The notes: a model not told the origin generated them from the letters alone. Shown: positions 1 to 5,636, numbered from the stretch's first letter. The stretch is 10,849 bases of DNA from DATKCJ01 sp035513275 (GCA_035513275.1 DATKCJ010000473.1:1-10849), one strand, 5' to 3'. A program made the numbers and translations.

Positions 1-961
1 AACCGCGCGCGAGGCCGTAGTTCACGGGCCAGACGTCGGGATGTTTCTTCGCGTTGAGCTGAAAGACTTCGAGAGCGCGCTCCGGCTTCTTCGCGGCGAT
101 CAAGCGACGGCCATATTGATGGATCTGGCCGGCGTTTCCGAGCGGCATCGCCTGGTCCATGATCGCGGCGGCCTCATCGCTTCGGTCCAGTTTCTCGAGG
201 ACGACAGCCATGTTGGACAGAGTGCCGAATGTGGGCTGACCGGTCCGCGTGTTGATCGCGCGGTCCGCCCACTCGAGCGCGAGATTCAGGTCGAGGTCGT
301 TTTGGACGAGATAATTTGAGGCGACGACCCACGCGCGGTCGTCGAATCCGCGGTCGGCGCTCAACTCACGCTTCAGGCTGGCGACGACGATCGCGTCAGT
401 GTCGACCTCGATCGCGACCGGGATGCGCTTCGTCTCCCAAAGCAGCGAGAGCGTAGCGCTGTTTCTGGTGATGTCGCTAAACTCGTAAGTGAGCAGCTCG
501 TGGTGCGGGGATTCTTCCCACCTCGTCTGCATGCGCGCGGCGTCGTCGGCCGGGTCGTAGAAAAAGCTGCCCCACGCACGCGAGTTATTTGAGAAGATCA
601 CGGTCACATCGCCCGTGTCGGCGACGATCATGTGCAGGCCGTAGTCGCCGGCCCGGAGCGGCTGACCGCCGACCTTCACATCGGTGCTGAACGAGACGAC
701 GGTGTTCACGTTCGCGCCCGCGCGCCACGGTGCGGCGGTAGTCGTGCCGAATCCGAGATCGTTGAGGCCGAAGGGCACGAGCGTTCCCCAGACCTCGCGC
801 TTCGCCACGGCCGGGCGGCCGTAGTCGACTGAGACCTTCGTGATGCCGATATCTTGAGAAACTCCGCCGCGCGGGCTGGCCTCGGGCAGGTGGAGGAGAT
901 CCTGGGCCGGCAGAACGACAGCGGCCGACAGCGCCGCGAAAACAGTGAGCAGATTCTTCAT
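1..961 (-). CDS. DUF2911 domain protein with C-terminal TPR-like repeats, secreted; 3' end outside the window
   Basis: Reading the minus strand from ATG at 959-961 gives an open frame of 320 codons that runs off the left edge with no stop, so the C-terminus is missing. The N-terminus (MKNLLTVFAALSAAVVLPAQ) is a typical Sec signal peptide, so the product is probably periplasmic or exported. The following 150 or so residues match my memory of DUF2911 proteins: a VDYGRPAVAKREVWG segment, then PFG, then WRAGAN, a GDYGLH-like segment and a WGSFFYDP segment. From about residue 195 the sequence becomes helical and TPR-like (NLALEWADRAI, then EAAAIMDQAM, then ALEVFQLNAKKHPD). The biochemical role of DUF2911 is unknown. 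No convincing Shine-Dalgarno precedes the ATG. Base composition is high in G+C, like the MFS gene. Identity of the domain is from recognition, not a search. Confidence 0.85.
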   Translation of the reverse strand, partial: MKNLLTVFAALSAAVVLPAQDLLHLPEASPRGGVSQDIGITKVSVDYGRPAVAKREVWGTLVPFGLNDLGFGTTTAAPWRAGANVNTVVSFSTDVKVGGQPLRAGDYGLHMIVADTGDVTVIFSNNSRAWGSFFYDPADDAARMQTRWEESPHHELLTYEFSDITRNSATLSLLWETKRIPVAIEVDTDAIVVASLKRELSADRGFDDRAWVVASNYLVQNDLDLNLALEWADRAINTRTGQPTFGTLSNMAVVLEKLDRSDEAAAIMDQAMPLGNAGQIHQYGRRLIAAKKPERALEVFQLNAKKHPDVWPVNYGLARG

Positions 962-1109
962 GGGAGTGAGGGGTTGTTGGAGCACCACAATTTCCCGACT
1001 CGTGTCCGTCGGCAATGCACGCCTGACCAGCGGCTCAAAGACACCGTCCGCCGGTCGGTCGTGTGGGTCGGGGTTGGCGAGCGCGTTGCTCAAACGGATT
1101 CTTCCGAAG

Positions 1110-1132
1110 GTAGGAGCCCGCTTGCGGGCGAT
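1110..1132 (+). repeat. REP element, copy 1 of an inverted doublet
   Basis: A 23-nt unit begins GTAGGAGC and ends GCGAT, with a CCGCTTGCGG core that can fold as a hairpin. The 5' GTAG tetranucleotide is the hallmark of REP sequences mobilised by RAYT (TnpA-REP) transposases. The second copy lies 32 nt downstream in inverted orientation, the usual REP doublet (REPIN) layout. Confidence 0.75.
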
Positions 1133-1164
1133 TCGGACCGCAACCGGCGGCTGACGGCCAAACC

Positions 1165-1187
1165 ATCGCTTGCAAGCAAGCTCCTAC
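1165..1187 (-). repeat. REP element, copy 2 of an inverted doublet
   Basis: Read on the minus strand this 23-nt unit also begins GTAGGAGC and ends GCGAT, around a core TTGCTTGCAA. It differs from copy 1 only in the two bases on each side of GCTTGC (TT/AA instead of CC/GG). These changes are compensatory, so the hairpin is kept. Together with copy 1 it forms a 78-bp inverted doublet at 1110-1187. Confidence 0.75.
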
Positions 1188-1345
1188 ATGCCGAGCCAGA
1201 TTCGCCCTCAATCCCTCACTCCCTTACTCCCTCTTCCCAACCGCGCGCCGAAGGATATACGCGGGTCCGTGGTCTTTTGGTCTCTCTACCCCCTCTCGCG
1301 TTTCGCCTTGCCGCCAGCCCGGGAGCAACCGTTGGCTGGATCGTG

Positions 1346-2560
1346 GTGGCCACCACTTCTTCCTCTCGCCTGCCGGCAAACGTCTGGGTGCTTGCGGCCG
1401 TCCAAGCCTTCGGCATGTCGGCAACATCGATGATGGCGCTGGTCAGCGGCCTGCTCGCGACGAACATCGCGTCCACGCCGAAGCTGGCCACGCTGCCGAC
1501 AGCGATGATCGTGATCGGCACCGCGATCTCGATGTTCTGGGTTCCGCGATTGCTTGAACACTGGGGACGGAAGCGCGGGAGCCATGTTGGGTTTGCCGTG
1601 TCTTTTCTCGCGGCGGCACTCGGCGCCGTGGCCGCGGACCGCGAGTCGTTCGGCCTCCTGTTGCTTTGCGGATTCCTCTTCGGGGTCGGCACAGCGTTCT
1701 GGCAGCAGTTGCGATTCGCCGCGCTCGACAGTGTGGCGGACCCGCTGCTCTATCCCGCGGCGCTGTCGCTGTTGATGACGGGCGGACTGGTTTCCGCGTT
1801 TCTCGGGCCCGAGGTCGGCGCGCTCGGCCGCGACTTGCTCGCGCAACCGTATGCGGGCTCGTTCGTGCTCCTCGCCGGCGTGCTCGTGTGCGGTCTGGTC
1901 GTGTTTCAGTTCTTCCGTGAACCGGTGCGGACGGTGCAGACCGACCAGAGTCCGGCCAGCCCAATGAGCGAAATAGTCCGGAGGCCGGGCTTCATCATCG
2001 CCGCGCTCGCGGCCGCGATCGGTTTCGGAGTAATGAGCTTCGTGATGACCGCGACCCCGATCAACATGAAGGAGCTCTGCGGCATCAGCCTCGCGGACAC
2101 GAAGCGGGTGATCCAGGGACACATCGTCGCGATGTTTGCGCCCAGCCTGATCAGCGGGTGGTTGATCGCGCGCTTCGGGATCACGCGCATGATGTTTGTC
2201 GGCGCGGTGCTGTATTGCGTGGTGGTGGTGATCGGCCTGCGCGGCCAGCACCTCGTGCATTTCTGGGGGAGCCTGCTCCTGCTCGGCGTCGGGTGGAATT
2301 TGCTCTTCGTCGGCGGAACCGCGCTCCTGCCGTCGACTCACACTCCCTCGGAGAAATTCAAGGCGCAGGCCGCCAACGACCTCATCGTGTTCGGCTCGCA
2401 AGCCGTGGCCGGGCTCTCCGCCGGCTGGTTCCTCTTCAGCTTCGGCTGGAACGCGATGATGTTCGCCTGCGTGCCGTTCATCCTCGCAGCCTTCGGTCTG
2501 GTCGCATGGAAAGCCCGGCTCGATCGAGCGGTGCGGGCCCCCGCCGAATTGCGGGCATAG
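1346..2560 (+). CDS. Major facilitator superfamily (MFS) transporter
   Basis: The 404-residue product has twelve hydrophobic segments, including VWVLAAVQAFG, TAMIVIGTAISMFWV, GSHVGFAVSFLAAALG, SFGLLLLCGFLFG, GFIIAALAAAIGFGVMS, VIQGHIVAMFAPSLISG and MMFACVPFILAAFG. The loop between TM2 and TM3 carries the MFS motif A remnant LLEHWGRKRG, and a long polar loop (about FFREPVRTVQTDQSPASP) separates the two six-helix halves. It is an inner-membrane secondary transporter. The ADTKRVIQGHIVAMFAPSL segment resembles a subfamily of uncharacterised MFS permeases, so the substrate is unknown. The frame is open back to 854, but the upstream translation is not protein-like. I place the start at GTG 1346 (GTG 1343 or TTG 1277 are possible), just ahead of TM1 and giving a normal family length. 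Shine-Dalgarno support is weak. Base composition is strongly GC-rich. Confidence 0.85.
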   Translation: MATTSSSRLPANVWVLAAVQAFGMSATSMMALVSGLLATNIASTPKLATLPTAMIVIGTAISMFWVPRLLEHWGRKRGSHVGFAVSFLAAALGAVAADRESFGLLLLCGFLFGVGTAFWQQLRFAALDSVADPLLYPAALSLLMTGGLVSAFLGPEVGALGRDLLAQPYAGSFVLLAGVLVCGLVVFQFFREPVRTVQTDQSPASPMSEIVRRPGFIIAALAAAIGFGVMSFVMTATPINMKELCGISLADTKRVIQGHIVAMFAPSLISGWLIARFGITRMMFVGAVLYCVVVVIGLRGQHLVHFWGSLLLLGVGWNLLFVGGTALLPSTHTPSEKFKAQAANDLIVFGSQAVAGLSAGWFLFSFGWNAMMFACVPFILAAFGLVAWKARLDRAVRAPAELRA

Positions 2561-2580
2561 ACGCCTTTCACCGCCTTGTC

Positions 2581-2608
2581 ATCGCGAGGCCCGCAGGGCC
2601 GCGGCGAT
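2581..2608. repeat. Nested palindromic REP-like hairpin downstream of MFS gene
   Basis: Outer arms ATCGC (2581-2585) and GCGAT (2604-2608) enclose inner arms GGCCC (2588-2592) and GGGCC (2596-2600) with a GCA loop. It starts 21 bases after the MFS stop and resembles the widespread TCATTGCGAG...GCAATCCA class of dispersed repeats in environmental genomes. It may act as a transcript-end hairpin, but no T-tract follows, so I do not call a Rho-independent terminator. Confidence 0.6.
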
Positions 2609-2673
2609 CCATCTGAATTGCCTCGATCTGAACCGCCCGGGTTGTCGAGCGAGCCCTGAGAATACTGAGAGGG

Positions 2674-2703
2674 AACGCTAATCCACGCTGATGAACGCTA
2701 ATC
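2674..2703. repeat. 10-bp tandem repeat, three units of the AACGCTAATC type
   Basis: Three consecutive decamers, AACGCTAATC, CACGCTGATG and AACGCTAATC, lie at 2674-2703. An almost identical 30-bp array occurs at 3601-3630 and a diverged inverted copy at 3713-3742, which shows it is a dispersed family in this genome. Confidence 0.75.
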
Positions 2704-2730
2704 GAAAAAACCTGAATTCAGCAGTTGAAC

Positions 2731-2868
2731 CGCAAAGAACGCAAAGAGCGCAGAGAGAAGAATCTCGCTGCGGGCACCTTGGCTCCATTCAACCGCGAGG
2801 TGAAGGCTTCGACTCGGGTGCAAATCCAGAATGTCTCTCTCTCTTTGAGTTCTTTGCGCTCTCTGCGG
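2731..2868. repeat. Inverted repeat element built of CGCAAAGA-type units
   Basis: The left arm begins CGCAAAGAACGCAAAGAG at 2731. The right arm, read on the minus strand from about 2867, begins CGCAGAGAGCGCAAAGAA. Over 27 nt the arms agree at 22 positions. The arms enclose roughly 80 bp of unremarkable sequence. The units are related 9-10-mers (CGCAAAGAA, CGCAAAGAG, CGCAGAGAG), a type of dispersed repeat often seen in environmental bacterial genomes. No coding function is apparent. Confidence 0.7.
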
Positions 2869-2892
2869 CCAAATCAATCCGCGCTTTTTAGG

Positions 2893-3411
2893 TCAGGCGG
2901 CGGCATGGCGTTCGAGGCGCTCGCTGATTTCGGATTCGGCCATTGCGCGTTCGCGCGCCCTGCCGGTGCGCAGTGCATCGACGAGAGCAAGCAGGTCGTA
3001 GAGTTCGGGCAGACGGCGGGCAGCTCCGGGCACGCTCGGATAGAGCGGCTGAATCGCCGATCCCTGCACGGAGCCCTCAGGGTCAGGCCAGACAGGTGGA
3101 AGCTGATTGGAGGCATCGATCCTGCCTCCGAATGCCGGCGCCGCCCACGAAGTCGGCAGGCCGCGGGTCACGGAGCCCGGTTTCGCGGGGAAGGAATACG
3201 GCACCCCATGAACGAGAAAGTTGCGAAGCGCTTCGACGCGCACCCGCCTGGACTCCGGCTCAAGCAGACGCGCGTCCTGCAGACGTCGGACGGCCGCATG
3301 GACTTCCGAGGGGCTCATGCCAAGCTCGGTGCCGAGCTCAGCATAGCTGAGCTCCTCCGCTCCCATGGAGAGCCGGAGGGCTACAACGACGTCCTGTGGC
3401 TTGGTGAACAC
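2893..3411 (-). CDS. Winged helix-turn-helix regulator-like protein
   Basis: The 172-residue product starts at GTG 3409-3411. Its first 75 residues form a helix-turn-helix or winged-helix fold: MFTKPQDVVVALRLSM, then LSYAELGTELGMSPSEVHAAVRRLQ (recognition helix), then a wing region ARLLEPESRRVRVEALRNFL. The rest (HGVPYSFPAKPGSVTRGLPTS, then a proline-rich stretch, then LPELYDLLALVDALRTGRARERAMAESEI) is conserved-looking but unknown to me, and it ends in a charged helix. I have the impression that this family sits beside nucleotidyltransferase genes in other genomes, but no such partner is here. It is probably a cytoplasmic DNA-binding protein. There is no clear Shine-Dalgarno. An inverted repeat (3423-3439) just upstream of the start is a candidate autoregulatory site. 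Confidence 0.75.
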   Translation of the reverse strand: MFTKPQDVVVALRLSMGAEELSYAELGTELGMSPSEVHAAVRRLQDARLLEPESRRVRVEALRNFLVHGVPYSFPAKPGSVTRGLPTSWAAPAFGGRIDASNQLPPVWPDPEGSVQGSAIQPLYPSVPGAARRLPELYDLLALVDALRTGRARERAMAESEISERLERHAAA

Positions 3412-3422
3412 TGAAATACGCT

Positions 3423-3439
3423 ATTCGCGAACAGCGAAT
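3423..3439. promoter_or_regulatory. Candidate operator upstream of the wHTH gene
   Basis: A perfect inverted repeat, ATTCGC (3423-3428), GAACA spacer, GCGAAT (3434-3439), lies 12 bases upstream of the GTG start of the winged-helix gene. Position and symmetry suit a dimeric repressor site, but no binding evidence is available from sequence. Confidence 0.4.
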
Positions 3440-3499
3440 GGTCAAATGCTTTCTCTCTCGCTCTCCGCCGGCTGAGGCTCCTTTAAAAGCCACTCCCGT

Positions 3500-3530
3500 C
3501 TTTTAAAATATCGGGCCTGATATTTAAAAG
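3500..3530. repeat. AT-rich near-perfect palindrome
   Basis: Left arm CTTTTAAAATATC (3500-3512) and right arm GATATTTAAAAG (3519-3530) are complementary apart from one extra A in the left arm, around a GGGCCT centre. A partial echo, CTTTAAAAG, sits at 3481-3489. It could be a bidirectional hairpin, a regulatory site or another dispersed repeat. Confidence 0.6.
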
Positions 3531-3598
3531 CCGGATTCAACCAACGGCGTCAAAGCGGACGAAGAGTCCGCGGAGTGAGCCCCGAGCGCACCGAGGAG

Positions 3599-3744
3599 TA
3601 ACCGCTAATCCACGCTAATGAACGCTAATCAGGTGTGGGTCTCGGAGCGATCGGTCTAGCGCTTCGCCTGATCGGCGACGCGCGGGTCTGGGAGCGTCGC
3701 ATGGTTCAACGTCATTAACGCCGATCAGCGGAGATTAGCGGTTA
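3599..3744. repeat. MITE-like 146-bp element with 12-bp terminal inverted repeats
   Basis: The left end TAACCGCTAATC (3599-3610) and right end GATTAGCGGTTA (3733-3744) are perfect reverse complements. Both ends continue into decamer arrays of the CGCTAATC family (3601-3630 and 3713-3742). The 80-bp interior has no coding potential. No flanking target-site duplication is obvious, so it may be a composite of dispersed repeats and not a true MITE. Confidence 0.6.
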
Positions 3745-3791
3745 ACTTCCTCAGGGTTTGTGACCCGTTGGTTTGCGTCGGATCTTCTTTC

Positions 3792-3820
3792 CCAGACCCA
3801 AGACCCAAGAGCCTAGACCC
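3792..3820. repeat. Short tandem repeat of the ACCCAAG type
   Basis: The sequence reads CCAGACCCAAGACCCAAGAG followed by CCTAGACCC: repeated units of about 8 bases (AGACCCA). No function is apparent. It is a likely member of another dispersed simple-repeat family. Confidence 0.5.
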
Positions 3821-3821
3821 C

Positions 3822-3842
3822 ATTGCGCCCGACGGGCGCAAT
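3822..3842. repeat. Perfect 9-bp hairpin upstream of the hypothetical gene
   Basis: Arms ATTGCGCCC (3822-3830) and GGGCGCAAT (3834-3842) with a GAC loop form a perfect hairpin 51 bases ahead of the ATG at 3894. Lack of a T-tract argues against a simple terminator. It could be a 5'-UTR structure or a short dispersed palindrome. Confidence 0.5.
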
Positions 3843-3893
3843 TGTGACTCATCGTCCGTGGTCTGATAGTCCACATTTCGATAGTCTCGGCGG

Positions 3894-4265
3894 ATGCCCT
3901 CCACTTCATCCGACCCTGCTGCCATCTTTGCAATCGCCACCTCGCTTTGGGACGAGTGCCACAACTACGCCGCTGCCGACTCCTCGATCAACCTGAGCGA
4001 CGCTCACAGTGGTATGGACGGACTGATGCGTGAAGTCATGCGCATAGCGATGCTGTTCGAGTCGTGGGCCTGCGAAAACGTAGACTTCAATCAGCTCACG
4101 GAGGTTTGGCCCTATCTGCTTGAGGATCGATTTGGCACGGAGTGCCTTTCCATTCTCCTGCCCGAGCACTTGCGCGACTTCAACAAGCACGACTGCCGAC
4201 GCGTCGCCGCGCGCCTTCGGCTGACTTTTCGATCGGTCTCAACAAGAAGCCCCCGGCAGGAGTAA
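3894..4265 (+). CDS. Small conserved-looking hypothetical protein
   Basis: The 123-residue product is acidic and helical, with a protein-like composition: ATSLWDECHNYAAADSSIN, then GMDGLMREVMRIAMLFESWAC, then LTEVWPYLLEDRFGTECL, then LPEHLRDFNKHDCRRVAARL. There is no signal peptide or membrane segment, so it is probably cytoplasmic. I recognise the general pattern (short helical proteins with a WPYLLEDRFG-like core) as a hypothetical family but no function. The last dozen residues (about FRSVSTRSPRQE) look non-conserved, and this part overlaps 86 bp of the convergent AbrB gene. The start ATG is preceded by a purine-poor GTCTCGGCGG, a weak Shine-Dalgarno at best. The antisense frame at 3906-4190 reads as a shadow. 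Confidence 0.65.
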   Translation: MPSTSSDPAAIFAIATSLWDECHNYAAADSSINLSDAHSGMDGLMREVMRIAMLFESWACENVDFNQLTEVWPYLLEDRFGTECLSILLPEHLRDFNKHDCRRVAARLRLTFRSVSTRSPRQE

Positions 4266-4386
4266 TCTCAAACGACATCTTCGACCCTCCCTTGATCCCG
4301 AACTTCCGTCGCACTGCCGCGGGAATCGTAACTCTTCCTCGCGTCGAAAATCTCACTCGAAAAGCGCGCTCGGTGTTCATGTTCAT
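4180..4386 (-). CDS. AbrB/MazE/SpoVT-type DNA-binding protein, antitoxin-like
   Basis: The 68-residue product has the swapped-hairpin AbrB pattern at residues 8-50: FRVRFSTRGRVTIPAAVRRKFGI, then a GGSK turn, then MSFEITPAGGFLLRPI. Such proteins are transcription regulators or antitoxins of VapBC/MazEF-type pairs. Here no PIN or MazF toxin follows; downstream sequence is antisense to a different gene. Its ATG (4384-4386) overlaps the stop of the upstream HNH gene in an ATGA junction, so the two are co-transcribed and probably co-translated. The C-terminal tail (about 16 arginine-rich residues, EGARRRVGSRAC at the end) lies over the 3' end of the convergent hypothetical gene. It is likely an operon autoregulator. 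An antitoxin role is speculation. Confidence 0.8.
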   Translation of the reverse strand: MNMNTERAFRVRFSTRGRVTIPAAVRRKFGIKGGSKMSFEITPAGGFLLRPIEKSAEGARRRVGSRAC

Positions 4387-5174
4387 TTCCTAAATCTACT
4401 CGCGCGATGAACGGCAAGAAACCTCTCGTCGGGAAGCGCTGCGTCTGTCGGCAGTTGGAGGGCTGCCCCTTCGTAAGCTGCGAAGCATTCGGCGATCGTC
4501 CGTTGTGGTAGCCGGGACCTGAGTTCTTTCGACAGCTTTAAACGCAATTCTGAATCGAACGTGATCAGCCCAACGTCGAACGCCGCGTCGTGAAGTCGCG
4601 AGAGCGCGATTCCGTTTCGAACGTTCAACCGCTCGGACTCGAATTTGCCCCAGGGAAGGATGTGCGAGGCGATCAGCAGCTCGCGCACGTCGAGTCCGGT
4701 CAGACCGCAGCGGCCGGCGAAGTTGTTCAGAACGGCGTCCCGAAAATAGTCCTGCCCGCGCCGGACCTTCACATTCGCCGTTCGTTCGGTCCCGCCCGTC
4801 GGAATCGTGCGACGCCGGATTCCTTCCTTCGGCGTCACTTCAACTTCATCGCCTTTCGCACCGGCAAACAACGATTGGAATGCTTCCTCGCTCGCTGGCG
4901 CCGCCTCCGAGAGGTCTTGGTGAAACCCGGCCCATATCGACCGATCCAGCGCACTCGCGCCTGAGAGTCCGCTGATACCGCGCATCTTCAGCGCCGGATC
5001 GAGCGACGCGAAGTTGCAGAGCTTCATCGCGAGGCTGTTCGCGGTCCGGCCGAGCTTCTCCGCCGTTGCGACAATCGCCGGCTGCCGCCCGTGCATCTGC
5101 CCAAAGGTCAACTTATGGTAGAGGTTGAGTGCGATCAGCAGTTCATTTCGGGTCCAGCGCCGACCGGTTGCCAT
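4383..5174 (-). CDS. HNH endonuclease, predicted restriction endonuclease (HNH_2 type)
   Basis: The product is 263 residues. Residues 1-90 form a helical DNA-binding-like domain (RWTRNELLIALNLYHKLTFG, then AEKLGRTANSLAMKLCNFA, then GISGLSGASALDRSIW) that I associate with predicted restriction endonucleases of the COG3440/HNH_2 type. The catalytic domain is at about 145-205: YFRDAVLNNFAGRCGLTG, then LLIASHILPW with H171, then NVRNGIALS with N187, then LHDAAFD with H195. These fit an HNH ββα-metal active site. The family cuts DNA, and some members are linked to modified or foreign DNA. The gene is divergent from the C-protein/methylase operon (222 bp apart) and overlaps abrB by 4 bp. It could be the nuclease arm of the locus or an independent defence gene. 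Its start lacks a Shine-Dalgarno. Confidence 0.85.
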   Translation of the reverse strand: MATGRRWTRNELLIALNLYHKLTFGQMHGRQPAIVATAEKLGRTANSLAMKLCNFASLDPALKMRGISGLSGASALDRSIWAGFHQDLSEAAPASEEAFQSLFAGAKGDEVEVTPKEGIRRRTIPTGGTERTANVKVRRGQDYFRDAVLNNFAGRCGLTGLDVRELLIASHILPWGKFESERLNVRNGIALSRLHDAAFDVGLITFDSELRLKLSKELRSRLPQRTIAECFAAYEGAALQLPTDAALPDERFLAVHRASRFRK

Positions 5175-5227
5175 TGCAGAAAGCTAACAACTCCACACTC
5201 CACGGGAAGGCACTTCTGTTGCTCGCA

Positions 5228-5240
5228 CGTTCATTGAACG
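5228..5240. promoter_or_regulatory. Palindromic candidate operator between divergent HNH and C-protein operons
   Basis: CGTTCA-T-TGAACG is a perfect inverted repeat at 5228-5240, flanked by GCACG (5225-5229) and CGTGC (5246-5250). It sits 54 bp upstream of the HNH start. It may be a binding site for the AbrB-type protein or another regulator. It does not match the C-box. Confidence 0.35.
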
Positions 5241-5344
5241 AAACTGCGTGCCAGTCAAATCGTCACCCTCCCGAAATGACCGCGAACCGGACCGACGAGA
5301 TGAGTGTAAGAATTGACGGCGGACACTAGCTTAACGGAGGGAAA

Positions 5345-5373
5345 TGCTCCGCATAGTCCGTGGACTTATAGGC
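5345..5373 (+). promoter_or_regulatory. C-box: controller-protein operator
   Basis: The stretch reads AGTC (5355-5358), CGTG spacer (5359-5362), then GACTTATAGGC (5363-5373). The known C-box of R-M controller proteins has two GACT-N3-AGTC operators separated by a CGTG-like spacer. The right operator here matches 10 of 11 positions. The left keeps only the inner AGTC half (with CAT before it), the outer half reading TCCG. The site lies 24 bp ahead of the C gene, where such proteins activate and then repress their own promoter. Confidence 0.75.
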
Positions 5374-5397
5374 GGTCGTTTCTGGCAGAATGCTGAA
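5363..5397 (+). promoter_or_regulatory. Probable C-dependent, leaderless promoter of the defence operon
   Basis: A CAGAAT hexamer (5386-5391; four of six matches to TATAAT) ends five bases before the ATG at 5397, placing the transcription start at or next to the A of the start codon. At a 17-bp spacing the -35 position falls in the GACTTA of the right C-box operator and is a poor match to TTGACA, as expected if C protein must recruit polymerase. No Shine-Dalgarno precedes the ATG, which agrees with a leaderless mRNA, a common property of C genes. Confidence 0.5.
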
Positions 5398-5636
5398 TGC
5401 CCCAAACAGACGCCGAAGAAGACAAGGTCTTGGCATGTTTTGGTCGGAATGTCCGATCGCATCGCAAGAAGTTGGGAATTTCCCAGGAAGAACTCGCTGC
5501 CGAAGCAGGCCTTGACCGCGCCTATATGGGAGGGGTCGAGCGAGGTGAGCGAAATCTAGGCCTCCTTAACGTAGCTCGAATTGCAAAAGCGCTGGACGTG
5601 GCAGCGTCCAAACTCTGCGAAGGAATCGACGCATGA
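5397..5636 (+). CDS. Restriction-modification controller (C) protein, XRE-family HTH
   Basis: The 79-residue protein is almost entirely a helix-turn-helix domain: NVRSHRKKLGISQEELAAEA, then GLDRAYMGGVERGERNLGLLN, then VARIAKALDVAASKL. The GLDRxYxxxVERGERNxxLLNxxRIAKAL pattern is the signature of C proteins, small dimeric autoregulators that delay restriction relative to methylation when a type II R-M system enters a new cell. The upstream C-box and a leaderless-looking promoter support the same call. Its stop overlaps the methylase ATG (ATGA at 5633-5636), so C protein and methylase are on one mRNA. A C gene usually precedes the endonuclease gene. Here it precedes the methylase and a signalling cassette. 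Confidence 0.9.
   Translation: MPQTDAEEDKVLACFGRNVRSHRKKLGISQEELAAEAGLDRAYMGGVERGERNLGLLNVARIAKALDVAASKLCEGIDA

Larger units (their letters stand above)
962..1345. other. Intergenic region with REP doublet, no gene
   Basis: This stretch separates the divergent DUF2911 and MFS genes and should hold both promoters. I see no confident -35/-10 pair on either strand. An open frame continues through it in the MFS frame back to 854, but its translation is low-complexity and runs antisense to the DUF2911 signal peptide, so I do not treat it as coding. The only clear structure is the pair of REP hairpins at 1110-1132 and 1165-1187. Confidence 0.6.
2561..2892. other. Repeat-rich intergenic region between MFS and wHTH genes (both 3' ends)
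   Basis: This is the gap between two convergent genes. It contains a nested hairpin (2581-2608), a 10-bp tandem repeat (2674-2703) and a long inverted repeat pair (2731-2868). Short open frames here (2691-2891 and the start of 2725-3414) are translations of these repeats or antisense to the wHTH gene, and I do not call them. Confidence 0.7.
3412..3893. other. Repeat-rich intergenic region between wHTH and hypothetical gene
   Basis: This 480-bp gap lies between divergently oriented genes and carries no plausible coding frame. It holds an AT-rich palindrome (3500-3530), a small hairpin (arms GCGGAC 3555-3560 and GTCCGC 3566-3571), a 146-bp element with 12-bp terminal inverted repeats (3599-3744), a tandem ACCCAAG-type stretch (3792-3820) and a perfect 9-bp hairpin (3822-3842). 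Confidence 0.65.

Noticed and set aside
854..1345. N-terminal extension of the MFS frame back to 854
   Set aside because: The translation is polar, low-complexity and antisense to the DUF2911 signal peptide, and it runs across a REP doublet. A start just before TM1 gives normal MFS length.
1286..2401. 371-aa open frame on the minus strand
   Set aside because: It is antisense to the MFS gene and rich in His, Arg, Glu and Ala as expected for a shadow of a GC-rich membrane protein. No domain is recognisable.
2725..3414. 229-aa open frame on the plus strand
   Set aside because: It begins inside the CGCAAAGA-type repeat and runs antisense to the winged-helix gene. The translation has no protein-like core.
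2674..3744. CRISPR array
   Set aside because: Repeats are 10-bp units without regular spacers, and the larger copies are few and in mixed orientation.
3906..4190. Possible toxin gene downstream of the AbrB-type antitoxin on the minus strand
   Set aside because: The 94-aa translation lacks PIN, MazF or other toxin motifs and lies antisense to a more protein-like frame.
4383..5174. HNH protein as proven cognate restriction enzyme of the methylase
   Set aside because: Proximity and divergence are suggestive, but it has its own operon partner and regulator, and sequence alone cannot link its specificity to the methylase.
5228..5240. LexA/SOS box
   Set aside because: CGTTCA-T-TGAACG is palindromic but its spacing does not fit the LexA motifs I know, so it is listed only as a generic operator candidate.
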